A DNA stretch of 64,000 bases from Synaphobranchus kaupii (Eukaryota > Chordata > Actinopteri > Anguilliformes > Synaphobranchidae): positions 65,309,027 through 65,373,026 of the forward strand of contig CM056378.1 in the NCBI GenBank assembly GCA_029718625.1, in the 5' to 3' direction. Within the stretch, counting starts at the first letter, position 1. Every line of letters starts with the position of its first letter. The position numbers and the translations under genes are program-made. The notes under the pieces were generated by a model. The model had not been told where the DNA came from, did not search any database, and worked only from the letters and a program-made list of their open reading frames with translations. This document shows, in pieces, positions 1 through 12,500 of the stretch.

Positions 1-490
1 CTGTAAAGCGCACATGCAGATAATGGCATTAAAATTAATTCTAAATTAATTCTGTAACGTGCTGCAAATTTTGTTTCTAATTAGCCGCTTAGTTCTCTTT
101 AAAATCTTTTGTTCAGTTATTGAATAACAGGTGAAATCAGCGGGGTTTTAATGAGCTGAGAGTATGGAAACCTTGTCACTGTAATTTAAAAAATATGAAG
201 GACGAAGAATAGCTAAGGTTACAATTCAGTTAACATGATGACATGTATCTCCGTTTTTTAACCATAGGCTATCGAAAAAAACCTTATGCACAGCGAATCC
301 GCTGTAGCCTAGGCTATTTGAAAAACAATAAAAGCAATATTCACTGGACAAGGTTTTGAACTTTTTTCAGTCACAAACCATTCTATTTACTTACAGGCTG
401 TATTCCTAGACAAACAGCTATATGTAATGACGTCTGAAGCGCATTTTCAGAACTCAAATGTCCGTCTATTGCAGTGCGCGAGTTTTCCAT
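1..490. other. No recognisable gene or element
   Basis: AT-rich sequence with no coding pattern or terminal repeats that I can recognise. The next sycp2 exon downstream of 3420 was looked for on the minus strand here and not found. Confidence 0.4.
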
Positions 491-590
491 TGAATGACAA
501 TTCACGCATTAGGTGTAAATGACAATTTGCACATTGGGCTTGATATAGGTTTATCAGCTCCTTTTAATGGATAGCCATTGTCCCGTACCA
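491..590 (+). repeat. Low-copy repeat, paralogous to 7084-7162
   Basis: The segment around 'atgacaattcacgcattagg' through 'agccattgtcccgta' recurs at 7084-7162. This copy carries an extra internal direct repeat of about 24 bp. Both copies lie a few hundred bases upstream of a Tc1 insertion. The family is not recognised. Confidence 0.6.
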
Positions 591-832
591 TCGCACATGG
601 CCTGGATGTTGATGGAGTGGGCTGAGAGCAATGGTATGTGGCATTGTTTCCCTTCGCTGAGGGAAAGGGATGTGGGACCTATGGAACCTTTTATTATTAT
701 GCATTTTTGATATAGCCTACACAATAGTAATATTTCACATTGTGATCTAGATATTTTAGTCATGCTTGTGCGCGCCCCTGTGTGTAACAGACAGGAGGGT
801 ACGTTGTGCACAAGCCTATGTAGACGCACTTA

Positions 833-2476
833 CAGTCAAGCCGGAAAGTCTGCACACCCCTTTCACCTTCTCCACGTTTTATTACGTTACAGACTTATAC
901 TACAATAGATTGAGTTCATTTTTTGTCTCAAACATCTACACACAATAGCCAATAATGACGAAGTGAAAACAGGTTTTTAGAAAATATGCAATTTTATTTT
1001 ACTGACAAAAAAATAGGTTATTTAGGGGTTACATATCTGTACACACCTTTAGCCTAATACTTGGTTGCTGCACCTTTGGCAGCGATTACAGCTTCAAGGC
1101 ATCTTGGGAAAGAAGCTACGAGCTTGGCACACTTGTTTCTGGACATTTTTGCCCATTCCTCTTGGCATATCCTTGCAAGCTCCGTCAGGTTGGATGGGGA
1201 GCGTCGGTACACAGCCATTTTCAGCTCTTTCCACAGATGTTCAATTGGATTCAGGTATGGGCTCTGGCTGGGCCACTCAAGGACATGCACAGACTTTCTC
1301 CGAAGCCACTCCTTTGTTCTCTTGGCTGTGTGCTTCGGGTCGTTGTCATGTTGGAAGGTAAACCTTCGCCCCAGTCTGAGGTCCAGAGCGCTCTGGAGCA
1401 GGTTTTCTTCAAGGATCTCGGTGTACTTAGCTAGATTCATCTTTCCCTCTATCAGGACTAGTCGCCCCGTTCCCGCTGCTGAAAAACATCCCCACATCAT
1501 GATGCTGCCACCGCCATGCTTCACTGTAGGGATGGTATTAGCCAGGTGATGAGCGGTGCCTGGTTTCCTCCAGACGTGACGCTTGGTATTCAGGCCAAAA
1601 AGTCAAATTTTGGTTTCATCAGACCAGAGAATCTTGATTCTCATGGTTTTGAGAGTCCTCTAGGTGCCTTTTGGCAAACTCCAAGCGGGCTGTGATGTGC
1701 CTTTTACTAAGGAGGGGCTTCCGTCTGGCCACTCTACCATAAAGGCCTGATTGGTGGAGTGCTGCCTGGATGGTTGATCTTCTGAAAGGTTCTCCCATCT
1801 CCACAAGGATACGCTGGAGCTCTGTCAGAGTGACCCTCGGGTTCCTGCTCACCTCCCTGGCCAAGGCCAGTCTTCCCCGATTGCTCAGTTTGGCCGGGCG
1901 GCCAGGTCTAGGAAGATTCTTGGTGGTTCCAAACTTCTTCCAATTACGAATGATGGTGGCCACTGTGCTCTTTGGGACCTGTAAAGCTGCAGAGATTTTT
2001 CCGTACCCTTATCCAGATATATGCCTTGACACAATCCTGTTTCTGAGGTCTGCAGATAATTCCTTTGACCCCATGGCTTGGAGTTTACTCTGACATGCAC
2101 TGTCAACTGTGGGACCTCATACAGGCAGGTGTTGGCAATCCCCAATCATGTCCAATCAATTGGATTTATCATAGGTGGACTCCAATTAAGTTGTAGAAAC
2201 ATCTCAAGCAGTATCAGTGGAAACAAAATGCATCTCAGCTCACTTTTGGGTGTCATATCAAAGGGTGTGCACACTTGTGTACATATTATATTTTACATTT
2301 TGATTTTTAATAAATTAGCACAAATGTCTAAAAACCTGTTTTCACTTTGTCATTATGGGCTATTATGTGTAGAATTTTGAGACAAAAAATGAACTCAATC
2401 TATTGTATAATATGTCTGTAACATAATAAAACATGGAGAAGGTGAAAGGGGGTGTGCAGACTTACCGGCTTGACTG
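833..2476 (-). mobile_element. Tc1-like DNA transposon, copy 1 (about 1.64 kb)
   Basis: The element starts CAGTCAAGCCGG and ends with the inverse, CCGGCTTGACTG, and is flanked by the TA target duplication (831-832 and 2477-2478). Terminal inverted repeats are about 200 bp, with inner repeats near 1045 and 2270 ('gtgtacacac' type), the IR/DR layout of fish Tc1 elements. The transposase lies on the minus strand and is broken by frameshifts. A second copy is at 7333-8939 and a palindromic derivative at 51639-52690. Confidence 0.93.
1054..2074 (-). pseudogene. Tc1 transposase, frameshifted
   Basis: The gene starts at the ATG at 2074 and ends in the usual KGAATKY tail. The N-terminal paired-like helix-turn-helix and the GRPAK hook (around 1885-2074) are followed by the DDE domain. 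The second catalytic D is visible in [11 protein letters not shown] and the third acidic residue in YLNPIEHLW. The reading frame breaks at least twice: near 1890-1960, and between 1524 and 1619 where the first catalytic D region lies. It cannot make an intact transposase of about 340 residues. Confidence 0.9.
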
Positions 2477-2516
2477 TATATGCGCCGTTAAAATAACATG
2501 TAAACAACTGCGACAT

Positions 2517-2775
2517 GACTTTAGACCAGGTTTGTGGTGGTTATAGCGCAAGCGCTTTCTGCTGGCTCAAGATAGCAATACGACAAAAAGAATCCAGGCC
2601 ACTCCTCATCTTAAGACCAACACGCCCAGTTCACTTGCAACGGGCGCAACAATACATGCTAGTTAAAGGACGTGAGCGCTCGGCGTTATAATGAACCTAG
2701 CGCTGGGTGCAAGATAGCAAAGACACTTGCGTTTGGGTTAGCGCCGCTTTACGCCGGGTGTAAGATAGGGCCCTA
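2517..2775 (-). repeat. MITE-like repeat B
   Basis: The right edge, read on the minus strand, begins GGGCCCTATCTTACACC. The same family occurs at 27980-28212 with the same internal phrases ('gaccaggtttgtggtg', 'cacttgc..ttgggtta'). This is a widespread type of non-autonomous element in fish. No target duplication could be fixed. Confidence 0.6.
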
Positions 2776-2789
2776 GGTCTACCTTTAAA

Positions 2790-3210
2790 AGTATTGATAT
2801 CGAAATGAGGCCAAGATACAACTAACAATACTGCCTATCTAAGCTCGCACAAATTAAACAAGCTCTATTCCACAGCAATGCTACCCAATGTTTACTTAAT
2901 TATTTGTAACTTGGCCCTGTGTTTTTTCATCTTACCATCTGAAGAGAATACTATGTTTCATGTGAAAGTGTGAAATGCCAATCATTTATAGTGGCAATTA
3001 AGCTGTGTTACACTAAATAAAAAATAAAAAAATGACTGCACTTTTGAACAATTGTGTGCATCCAGTGCTTTCTGAAAAAAATGCATTATTATTATGTTCA
3101 GAAAATTGTGTTCACAAATTGACTGACTGCCCTCATCTGACCCACAAATATACAGTGCATTAATGGGGCAAACATATGTCTGCATATGCTGGTAAGATTC
3201 AATATTCATT
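2790..3210 (+). repeat. Half copy of inverted-repeat element C
   Basis: The sequence matches, in the opposite orientation, the right half of the element at 11600-12590. Shared landmarks are 'tgatatcgaaa', 'gctacccaatgtt', 'cagggccaagt' read inverted, 'caaagcactggatgc' and 'tgtgggtcaga'. Only one end is present here. Confidence 0.6.
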
Positions 3211-3419
3211 TAGTAGGCCTAAAGAGTCATTTTTATCCCCCCCCCCCCCGAAACAGGCATCCTGAAATGGAACGAGCCAACCAACTTGAAAAACGGCTGA
3301 ATATTTCTCAACCAGTTTTGTAAAATATGCCTTTGTTGTTTCCGTTTCTACTAAACAGTATTTCCAAAATGGGCCCTGATATCGAGACTGTACATAATAA
3401 CATGTTTTTCCTCACATAC

Positions 3420-3514
3420 ATGACAACTGAAACTTCTGCTGACAACAAGATCTTCCGCTGTTTCTTCAATTCAGGGGGGATTTTATCAAGAATGAGGTTC
3501 AGCTTCCGAATTGC
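3420..3514 (-). CDS. sycp2: sycp2 coding exon 7
   Basis: Acceptor CTCTGCAG precedes 3514. The donor GTATGT starts at 3419, so the last Met codon is split AT|G. The exon is 95 bp and encodes [13 protein letters not shown] and onward, matching the SYCP2 stretch ending in ..LDKMP..KIL..LILM with three extra residues. The next exon is outside the window or not recognised. Confidence 0.85.
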
Positions 3515-6500
3515 CTGCAGAGACAATGCAGAAACATACTTTTAGATGAAAATACCTGTATTTTGTCGAATGCAGAAACACATTCAGATAAAAATACCTT
3601 TATTTTCACAAATGGATAAACACACATTCAGATGAAAATAATTTCATTTTCCAAATGCAATGCGAAACTCTCACCTCCTACCCAGAACCCAAGAATTATC
3701 ACTGATAATTGTGACACCTGTTGTGTAAATCATAAACAAACAAAATCTGGTGGAAAATAGCTCCACTTAGTAAAAAAGCTGTAATATCTGGCAACCTCAC
3801 TGACCTCTTTCTGGATCATGATTTGAACTCTGGAGTCTGCAGCCAATAGTCCTACGGGATGCAGGAATGACTCAGTCACCTGATATCTTCCTGAGAGAAA
3901 AAGACGCTGGGTTTTAAAATGATCCATTGATGTACAGAAAGTATCCCCGGTCCCCAAGGATCCAAATATTCAGATCAAACAAATGAAAAACATACTTGCC
4001 ATCATTGTTAGCTTCATGAACAACCTATAAGAATAAAAATAGCACTGTTAAACAGAATGTCACTGACTAGACCAGTCCAGTCTCACGCTTGTCTGCATTC
4101 TCCTGAATCAACAACAGAAGTTGTGATGAGTGTTGCAGCGTGAGCATTGTTTGGGCATTCCACATTGGGGATTAAAAGGGGGAAAGCATAAAAAAAGAAA
4201 AGAACAGGTCTAGTGGGGTTACTCACCATTAAAGCATCAAAGAAGTCTTCCGCAAGGTTGAGCAGTGTTTCATTCCTCTCCAGTCCTGCTTCCACCCACA
4301 CCTCAAGTGTTTTCCCATACCACTGCACCATGTGGACACAAAACAAATCATAAAAACCTGACAGGCTGGATACCATCTCTTATGGAAATGGATTATGCTG
4401 CAATATATTTCAATATTTATTATCAAGATCATAAAAGTTACACCACTTCACCATGAATGAGCAGTGAGACCGCTTGGCGCACCTTTTTTTCACTTTTATG
4501 TTTATACAATAACGCACAACAAATACAAAGTCACATACAAAAACAACAACAAAAAAACATGGCCAGTTGAAAAATAATCTTTGAAAGATGTCTACAAATA
4601 TTTAGTTCCTCTTAAGGTGAAATCCCTGTTCATGTCTGGAAAGGTAAGGATAAAGAAACAAGAAGAAAATATAGCTGCAAGCAGCGATTCCCGGGCATTA
4701 GCGGCATTTGTCAAACACAGAAACTGCAAAATGGTAGACAACTCGAGACAGGGTTGACCCAAAATACAAATACAGTGCCTTGCGAAAGTATTCACCCCCC
4801 TTGGCATTTTTCCTATTTTGTTGCAGTACAACCTGTAATTGAAATTGATTTTTATTTGGATTTTATGTAATGGCCTTACACAAAATAGTCCGAATTGGTG
4901 AAGTGAAATGGAAAAAAAAACTTGCTTTAAAAAATAAATAAATAAATAAAAAACTGAAAAGTGGTACGTGCATATGTATTCACCCCCTTTGCTTTAATGT
5001 ATTTTTAAAGTATCATATTTAATATTTGGTCGCATATCCTTTGCATGCTGTTACTTCCTGAAGTCTGTGACCCATCAACATCAAAAGACTCTTAACTTAT
5101 GATCTACAGTCACATAAGTTGGTGGATACATCCCGCTACTCCTGCCCAACAAATTTGCCTCAAGAAACCATGAAGTCTGCCATCTTCAATTTTCCGCTAA
5201 TTAGCATTTTTTGTAAAACACTTAAAATGCTACTCCTCCTACAGAATTTGACCAATTTGCACCAAACCTGTTCAAGGTACTGAAACCGCTTCCCTACATA
5301 CACGCATTACTTTACTAAGACGTATGTCAAAATTTGGCCGAATGAGAAGCCAATGGATTTTGCATTGGGCGTGGCTTATCGCACAAATGCTAGTACTTCT
5401 AAAACCGTTTGATATAAAGTTCTGAAACTTGGTGGGTTGATTGAGAGTTAGATCAAGACTCGAGCCCTGCAGTTTTAACCCAATCAATCTGCGTGGTGGC
5501 ACTAAAGAAATACAAATGTTGGGATGGCAGGTATGCCATCCGCCAAGTACACTATCTCTGCTTAACAGGCCGTCTACCTACTATACCACCTGTGAAAGTT
5601 TCTGTAGGTTAGTGGTTAAGGCATTTGACTGCCGTGTAGTAGGTTGGTGGTTCGATCCCCACCTGTTCCCGAGTTTTTTTTGAGGCACACAATGTGCACG
5701 TCATTGTAAGAATGTTCTTTTTATTGCAAAGGCTAGGAAATTTCACAATATTACCAGTTATCTGTTTGAATTATGAAGTCAGTAAGCCAAAACAATCTGA
5801 TACCGCAACACACAAGTCTTATTTGGCCTCCTCATTTCTGTTAACCTGCTTAGGCCTAGTGGATACAGTATTGGCTTTCCATGTGTATGTGGTCAATTCC
5901 GGCTTGGTACCAATGGCTTGGTTGATGTTTGGCAAAACTATTTTGCAAATGCTATGCTTCTTTTAATGTTGTTTTCACATTAAGAAACACCTTTTTATTG
6001 CAAAAGTTAAGAAATGTAACAGTATTAACTGTTCACTGTTTCACTTGTACTTAAAAGACTTAATACGCAAGCCCTTACCGGATCGGGTAAAGATACCATC
6101 AGCAATGGTAAAAGCCCTGATTAGAAACAAATATTTGAATTTTGGGTCAACCCTGTCTAGAGTTGTCTACCATTTTGCGGTTTCTGCGTTTCACAAATGC
6201 TGCTAATGCCGCACGGTCCCCAGAAATCGCTGCTTGCAGCTATATTCTTATATTTGGATCTCTATAGCGCCACCACATGGGTCGATTGGGTTGAAACTGC
6301 AGAGGTCAAGTCCTGATATTACTCTTAACAGACGTTCCAAGTTTCATAACTTTGTGTCAAATGGTTTTGGAATTATTAGCATGTTTTTGATAAGCCAGGC
6401 CCACTGGAAATTCATTGGCTCGTCATTTAAAATATCTAAATTCTGTATATAACTTTTATGAACCATGCTATAAGGAGTGTGTATACCAGGTTTCATGTAA

Positions 6501-9500
6501 ATTGGTCAAATTTTGTAGAAGGAGTAGCATTTTAAGTGTTTTACAAAAAATGCTAATTCGCAGAAAATCCAATATGGGTGACTTGATAGTTCCTTGAGGC
6601 AAAATTGTTCAGTATGAGCAGAGGGACCTGTATATCACATTTTTTGACTCTAGGTGAAATGGGGCGTCGGCAGTGGGCGTGTCAATGTCAATATTTTCAT
6701 GTGCACTACAGCGCCACCAATTGGCTTATCGCAACCAAATTTGGTGAGGGCTTGTGAGATTACAAGTTCTAACTATATGCCAAGTTTCATAAGAAGCAGC
6801 CAAGCGGTTAAGAAAAAATACAGAGAAGTAATAAATGAGTACATTTATGCCAAAATGGCAGCAAATTCAAGATGGCGCCCACCCAATTAGTAAAGATCTA
6901 TGATCCAAATCCAGGTCTTTGTCACTGTAGCAAGTTTGAAATCTCTGCAATCTCTGTGAATTTTTAAATATTTTTTTATATTTGGAACTCTGGATGGATT
7001 AGCCTAAGTGGCTAAACCTAATTAGCTAATTTAATCCTAAATGGATTTGGCTAAGGTGTATGTAAACTTTCGACTTCAACTGTAAATGACAATTCACGCA
7101 TTAGGCTTGATATAGGTGTTATCAGCAAAGTTTTCAATGGACAGCCATTGTCCCGTAACAGAAGATTGACCCCCCAGAAGATTACGCGGCAGGCAACTAT
7201 TAGCTAACTATTGCAGCCTATTGGCAAACTTTGTCCCCATGTGCAGTTGCAAACTGTAGTCTGGCTTTTTATGGCGGTTTTGGAGTAGTGGCTTCTTCCT
7301 TGCTGAGCAGTCTTTCAGGTTATGTCGATATACAGTCAAGACGGAAAGTCTGAACACCCCTTTCACCTTCTCCACGTTTTATTACGTTACAGACTTATAC
7401 AATAGATTGAGTTAATTTTTTGCCTCAAACATCTACACACAATAGCCAATAATGACGAAGTGAAAACAGGTTTTTAGAAAATATGCAATTTTATTTTATT
7501 GACAAAAATAGGTTATTTAGGGGTTACATATCTGTACACACCCTTAGCCTAATACTTGGTTGCTGCACCTTTGGCAGCGATTACAGCTTCAAGGCGTCTT
7601 GGGAAAGAAGCTACGAGCTTGGCACACTTGTTTCTGGACATTTTTGCCCATTCCTCTTGGCATATCCTTGCAAGCTCCGTCAGGTTGGATGGGGAGCGTC
7701 GGTACACAGCCATTTTCAGCTCTTTCCACAGATGTTCAATTGGATTCAGGTCTGGGCTCTGGCTGGGCCACTCAAGGACATGCACAGACTTTCTCCGAAG
7801 CCACTCCTTTGTCCTCTTGGCTGTGTGCTTTGGTCGTTGTCATGTTGGAAGGTAAACCTTCGCCCCAGTCTGAGGTCCAGAGCGCTCTGGAGCAGGTTTT
7901 CTTCAAGGATCTCGGTGTACTTAGCTGCATTCATCTTTCCCTCTATCAGGACTAGTCGCCCCGTTCCCGTTGCTGAAAAACATCCCCACATCATGATGCT
8001 GCTACCGCCATGCTTCACTGTAGGGATGGTATTAGCCAGGTGATGAGCGGTGCCTGGTTTTCTCCAGACATGATGCTTGGTATTCAGGCCAAAAAGTTAA
8101 ATTTTGGTTTCATCAGACCAGAGAATCTTGATTCTCATGGTTTGAGAGTCCTCTAGGTGCCTTTTGGCAAACTCCAAGCGGGCTGTGATGTGCCTTTTAC
8201 TAAGGAGGGGCTTCCGTCTGGCCACTCTACCATAAAGGCCTGATTGGTGGAGTGCTGCCTGGATGGTTGATCTTCTGAAAGGTTCTCCCATCTCCACAAG
8301 GATACGCTGGAGCTCTGTCAGAGTGACCCTCGGGTTCCTGCTCCCCTCCCTGGCCAAGGCCCGTCTTCCCCGATTGCTCACTTTGGCCGGGCGGCCAGGT
8401 CTAGGAAGATTCTTGGTGGTTCCAAACTTCTTCCATTTACGAATGATGGTGGCCACTGTGCTCTTTGGGACCTGTAAAGCTGCAGAGATTTTTCCGTACC
8501 CTTCTCCAGATCTATGCCTTGACACAATCCTGTTTCTGAGGTCTGCAGATAATTCCTTTGACCCCATGGCTTGGAGTTTACTCTGACATGCACTGTCAAC
8601 TGTGGGACCTTATACAGGTGTTGGCAATCCCCAATCATGTCCAATCAATTGAATTTATCACAGGTGGACTCCAATTAAGTTGTAGAAACATCTCAAGCAG
8701 TATCAGTGGAAACAAAATGCACCTCAGCTCACTTTTGGGTGTCATATCAAAGGGTGTGCACACTTGTGTACATATGATATTTTACATTTTGATTTTTAAT
8801 AAATTAGCACAAATGTCTAAAAGCCCATAATGACAAAGTGAAAACAGGTTATTTTGTGTAGAATTCTGAGACAAAAAATGAACTCAATCTATTGTAGAAT
8901 ATGTCTGAAACGTAATAAAACGTGGAGAAGGTGAAAGGCTAGGACTCGTTTTACTGTGGATATAGATACTTTTGTACCTGCTCCCTCCAGCATCTTCACA
9001 AGGTCCTTTGCTGTAGTTCTGGGATTGATTCGCACTTTTCGCATCAAAGCACGTTCATCTCTAGGAGACAGAACGCTAGGGCTGGGTATCGCCATGTATC
9101 TCACGATACGATACAAGGGTCACGATACGATACGATTCACGTGTATAACGATACAATGTGAATTACAATGCGATGTGGATCACAATATAAAATATATGGC
9201 AATAAACATCACAATCTACGCTAGTTTAATCAAAGTACAAAAATAAGGATAATATGAGGGTTTCAATTAAGTTTAAAATTTATTTCATTTTGAAAATTTC
9301 ATACGTTATTCAAATATCAGAAACACTGACAAATTATGGTATTCTTTTCCTATTCCTTTCCTGAACAAGAGAACATATGGCAAGTCAATCTAAAAATAGA
9401 TTGACTCTGTTTAACAATGGAGGTAAAATAGCTTTCTTTATGATTATATTATATTTCTAACAATGTCAGTATGTTAAACAGAGTCAATCTATTTTTAGAT

Positions 9501-12500
9501 TACTTACCAGTCTGAAACTAGTCTTGAATTTGAGTAAAACAAAATATATGTTATTTTTCTTCATAGAACATTCAACTCACAGATGTTCACCTATTTACTT
9601 TAAAAAAACATTGAGGTTGAATCAGTCAAACAGTCAAATATCTAGGTATTTGGTTAAATTGTGATTTTTTTCAGATCACACAAACAAATTTAACGAAAAA
9701 AAGCTTAAAGCTAAACGTGCCTCCCTTTATAGAAATAAGTCTTGCCCGTCTATGGATAGTAGGAAAAGTTACAGAATAGACTAAGACGTTCTATATATGC
9801 ATGCCCCGATCTCCGTTTTTAAAACCACTAGATAGCGCTATGATAAATGGTAGGCTAAGCGCGCTATGTTTTATCATGGGCAATGGGTGCTGTCCTATTT
9901 TTATACAGTCTATGGTGCTCTTTTACCTCCACAGCACGGAGGTAACAGCTTATTGTTAACGTTACACTGACAAGAACAGATAGGACGCAGTTGACTTTAG
10001 AACAGGTGCAGAACCTATATCTTTTACATGCCGCGATATTCGGCCATACAGCGTCGTAGATAATTAGGGATTCCGAATTCGGAATAATCCCTTATTATCT
10101 ACGACGCTGTATGGCCGAATATTGCAGCATATTTATAGAAGATGTAATTTTATAAAAGATATAATTGAGTCAACTGTGTCCTATCTGTTCTTGTCGGTGT
10201 AACGTTAACATTAAGCTGTCTTACCTCCGTGCTGTGGCGCCTTTTCAAATGCGATCATAGACTCGTTGCATTTCCACAGTAGGCTACTTGACTCGCGAAT
10301 GGCACATCTTGCAGATGGCATGAGTTTGGTCCTGTTCTTGAGTGTTTTTTTTGCCAAACCCCAAATGGATTTAAATGCCTTGGGTGATTGAATGTCAGCA
10401 ACGCTGACTAGCTACATCCTCCGGTGTCTGCCAGCCACTCAGACAGGGGTTGGGGCTATACCGTGTATGCGCAGTCCGCAGGCATGCAGCGCTGTTAAAG
10501 GTGTACATACGTTTTTGCGCGCTTAAAAACCCAAACACAGAATATCGATACGGGAGTCACTGAATCGATACGAAAATCGCGCGAGAGAATATTGCCACAC
10601 TCAACTGTATCGATGTATCGAACACAGCCCTACAGAACACGTCTCCTTCCTGAGCGGTATGACAGCTGCGTGGTCCCATGGTGTTTATACTTGCGTACTA
10701 TTGTTTGTACAGACGAACATGGTACCTTCAGGCGTTTGGAAATTGCTCCCAAGGATGAACCAGATTTGTGGAGGTCGACGATTTTCTTTCTGAGCTCTTG
10801 GCTGATTTCTTTTGATTTTCTCATGACATCAAGCAAAGAGGCACTGAGTTTGAAGGTAGGCCTTAAAATACATCCACAGGTACACCTCCAATTGACTCAA
10901 ATAATGCCAATTAGCCTATCAGAAGTTTCTAAAGCCATGACATCATTTTCTGCAATTTTCCAAGCTGTTTAAAGGCACAGTCAACTTAGTGTATGTAAAC
11001 TTCTGACCCACTGGAATTGTGATATAGTGAATTAAAAATGAGATAATCTGTCTGTAAACAATTACTTGTGTCATGCACAAAGTAGATGTCCTAACTGACT
11101 TGCTAACATGATAGTTTGCTAACATCTGTGGAGTGGTTAAAAATTAGTTTTAATGACTTCAGCCTAAGTGTATGTAAACTTCCGACTTCAACTGTACCTT
11201 GCAAAAGGCACGTTTGTAAAATTATGTTAGCTAGATAATCTACTGACATACACGCTATATGTTTATCATGTAGGCTACAATAACCCATTAAAAACAAGTA
11301 CGGTAATCCGTTTAAAAATATGACTAAAACTTGAATTTATTTGTAATTCATGGTAAAGGGGAAATGACAGAATCCAGGCATATGTTTCTTTTAGCTAGAA
11401 TGCATGTGTGTTTGCGTATATGTATGCATCTCTCTCTCTCTCGATTTCATTATTTTTGGTTCATAAATGTATATGCATTGTCATGCACAAAATAAAGTGC
11501 CAGTACAAAAAGAAATTATATTTCAACGAAAACCATTTTCAACATACAAAAATGCCAAGTTACTCAAACACTGTCTATAATAAAACTTGCAAAATCTAGG
11601 CAATTTTAATCTATCATTAAAATTATTGATATCAAAATTAGGCCAAGCTACAACAAACAAATATTGGCTATCTTACCTCGCACAAATGAAACAAGCTCTA
11701 TTCCAAAGCAATGCTACCCAATGTTCCCTAAATTATTTCATGCAACTTGGCCCTGTGCTTTTTCATCTTACCATCTGAAAGACGGTCATTCAAACTTTGT
11801 GCACCACAGTGTGTCAACTAAAAAAAATGCTTCATGGAAGATGACATTTAAATGAATGTTGTAAGCAGCTGAGGAAAAATTACACTCCAGAAAGGATATG
11901 TTTATACTTGGTTGTCAAGTACAAAATAGATAGACAGGCTACTTTATTATCCCCAGGGAGATATTTTTCTAGCAGCATATAACATTAACATTTACAAACA
12001 GACATTTACACCAAGAAACATTCATCTACACTAGAGATCTACATCTACATCTAAAGGGGGGATGAATAAATAAATACAGATAAAATCTACTATGTGTATG
12101 TGCATGTTTGTGGGTCAGATAAAGTTTAGTCAAATAAGTAGTAAAATAGTATTAATTATTTTAAAATGTAAAACAATAAAAAAAATCTTATTTGTGAACA
12201 CAATTTTACAATTGTGTAAAATTTTAACAATAATAATATAATTTACTCATGATGTGGTTTTCATGCACCCAAAGCACTGGATGCAGACAATTGTTAAAGA
12301 TATAGTGTAGTCATCTGTAACTTTTTTAAGTGTAACAGCTGAATTGTTATTTACACTATAAATCATTGACATTTGACACTTTCATGTGACACATAAAGTT
12401 TGAATGACCACATTCACTTCAGATGGTAAGATGAAAAAACACAGGGCCAAGTTTCATTAAATTATTTACGAAACATTGGGTAGCATTGCTTTGGAATAGA

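Larger units (their letters stand above)
4669..6245. mobile_element. Inverted-repeat element D with nested insertions
   Basis: The left end ATAGCTGCAAGCAGCGAT and the following ~100 bp ('aaactgcaaaatggtagac', 'gggttgacccaaaat') reappear inverted at 6137-6245, ending ATCGCTGCTTGCAGCTAT. Inside lie a Tc1-like end (4773-5100), a minus-strand piece of repeat A (5155-5505) and a tRNA-like module (5590-5665). No transposase is recognised. The superfamily is not known to me. Confidence 0.65.
7229..11194 (-). mobile_element. Sleeping Beauty-type Tc1 element split by a Tc1 and a hAT insertion
   Basis: Three blocks, 7229-7332, 8941-9076 and 10641-11194, read continuously on the minus strand as one Sleeping Beauty-type element once the two insertions are removed. 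The right end is intact (IR/DR with 'gtatgtaaacttctgaccca' type repeats, ending TTCAACTG before TA 11195-11196). The left end, which would carry the transposase C-terminus, is missing. Confidence 0.88.

Noticed and set aside
554..829. 91-codon minus-strand frame as a downstream sycp2 exon
   Set aside because: No similarity to the SYCP2 stretch that should follow exon 7 (..GERILDAG..), and no matching acceptor.
1061..1549. Plus-strand 162-codon frame opposite the Tc1 transposase
   Set aside because: It is the antisense shadow of the transposase. Codons mirror the minus-strand protein. The same shadow appears at 7483-8043.
5590..5665. A functional tRNA gene
   Set aside because: The A and B boxes are present, but the T loop would be 8 bases and no acceptor stem pairs, so it is kept only as a tRNA-derived repeat.
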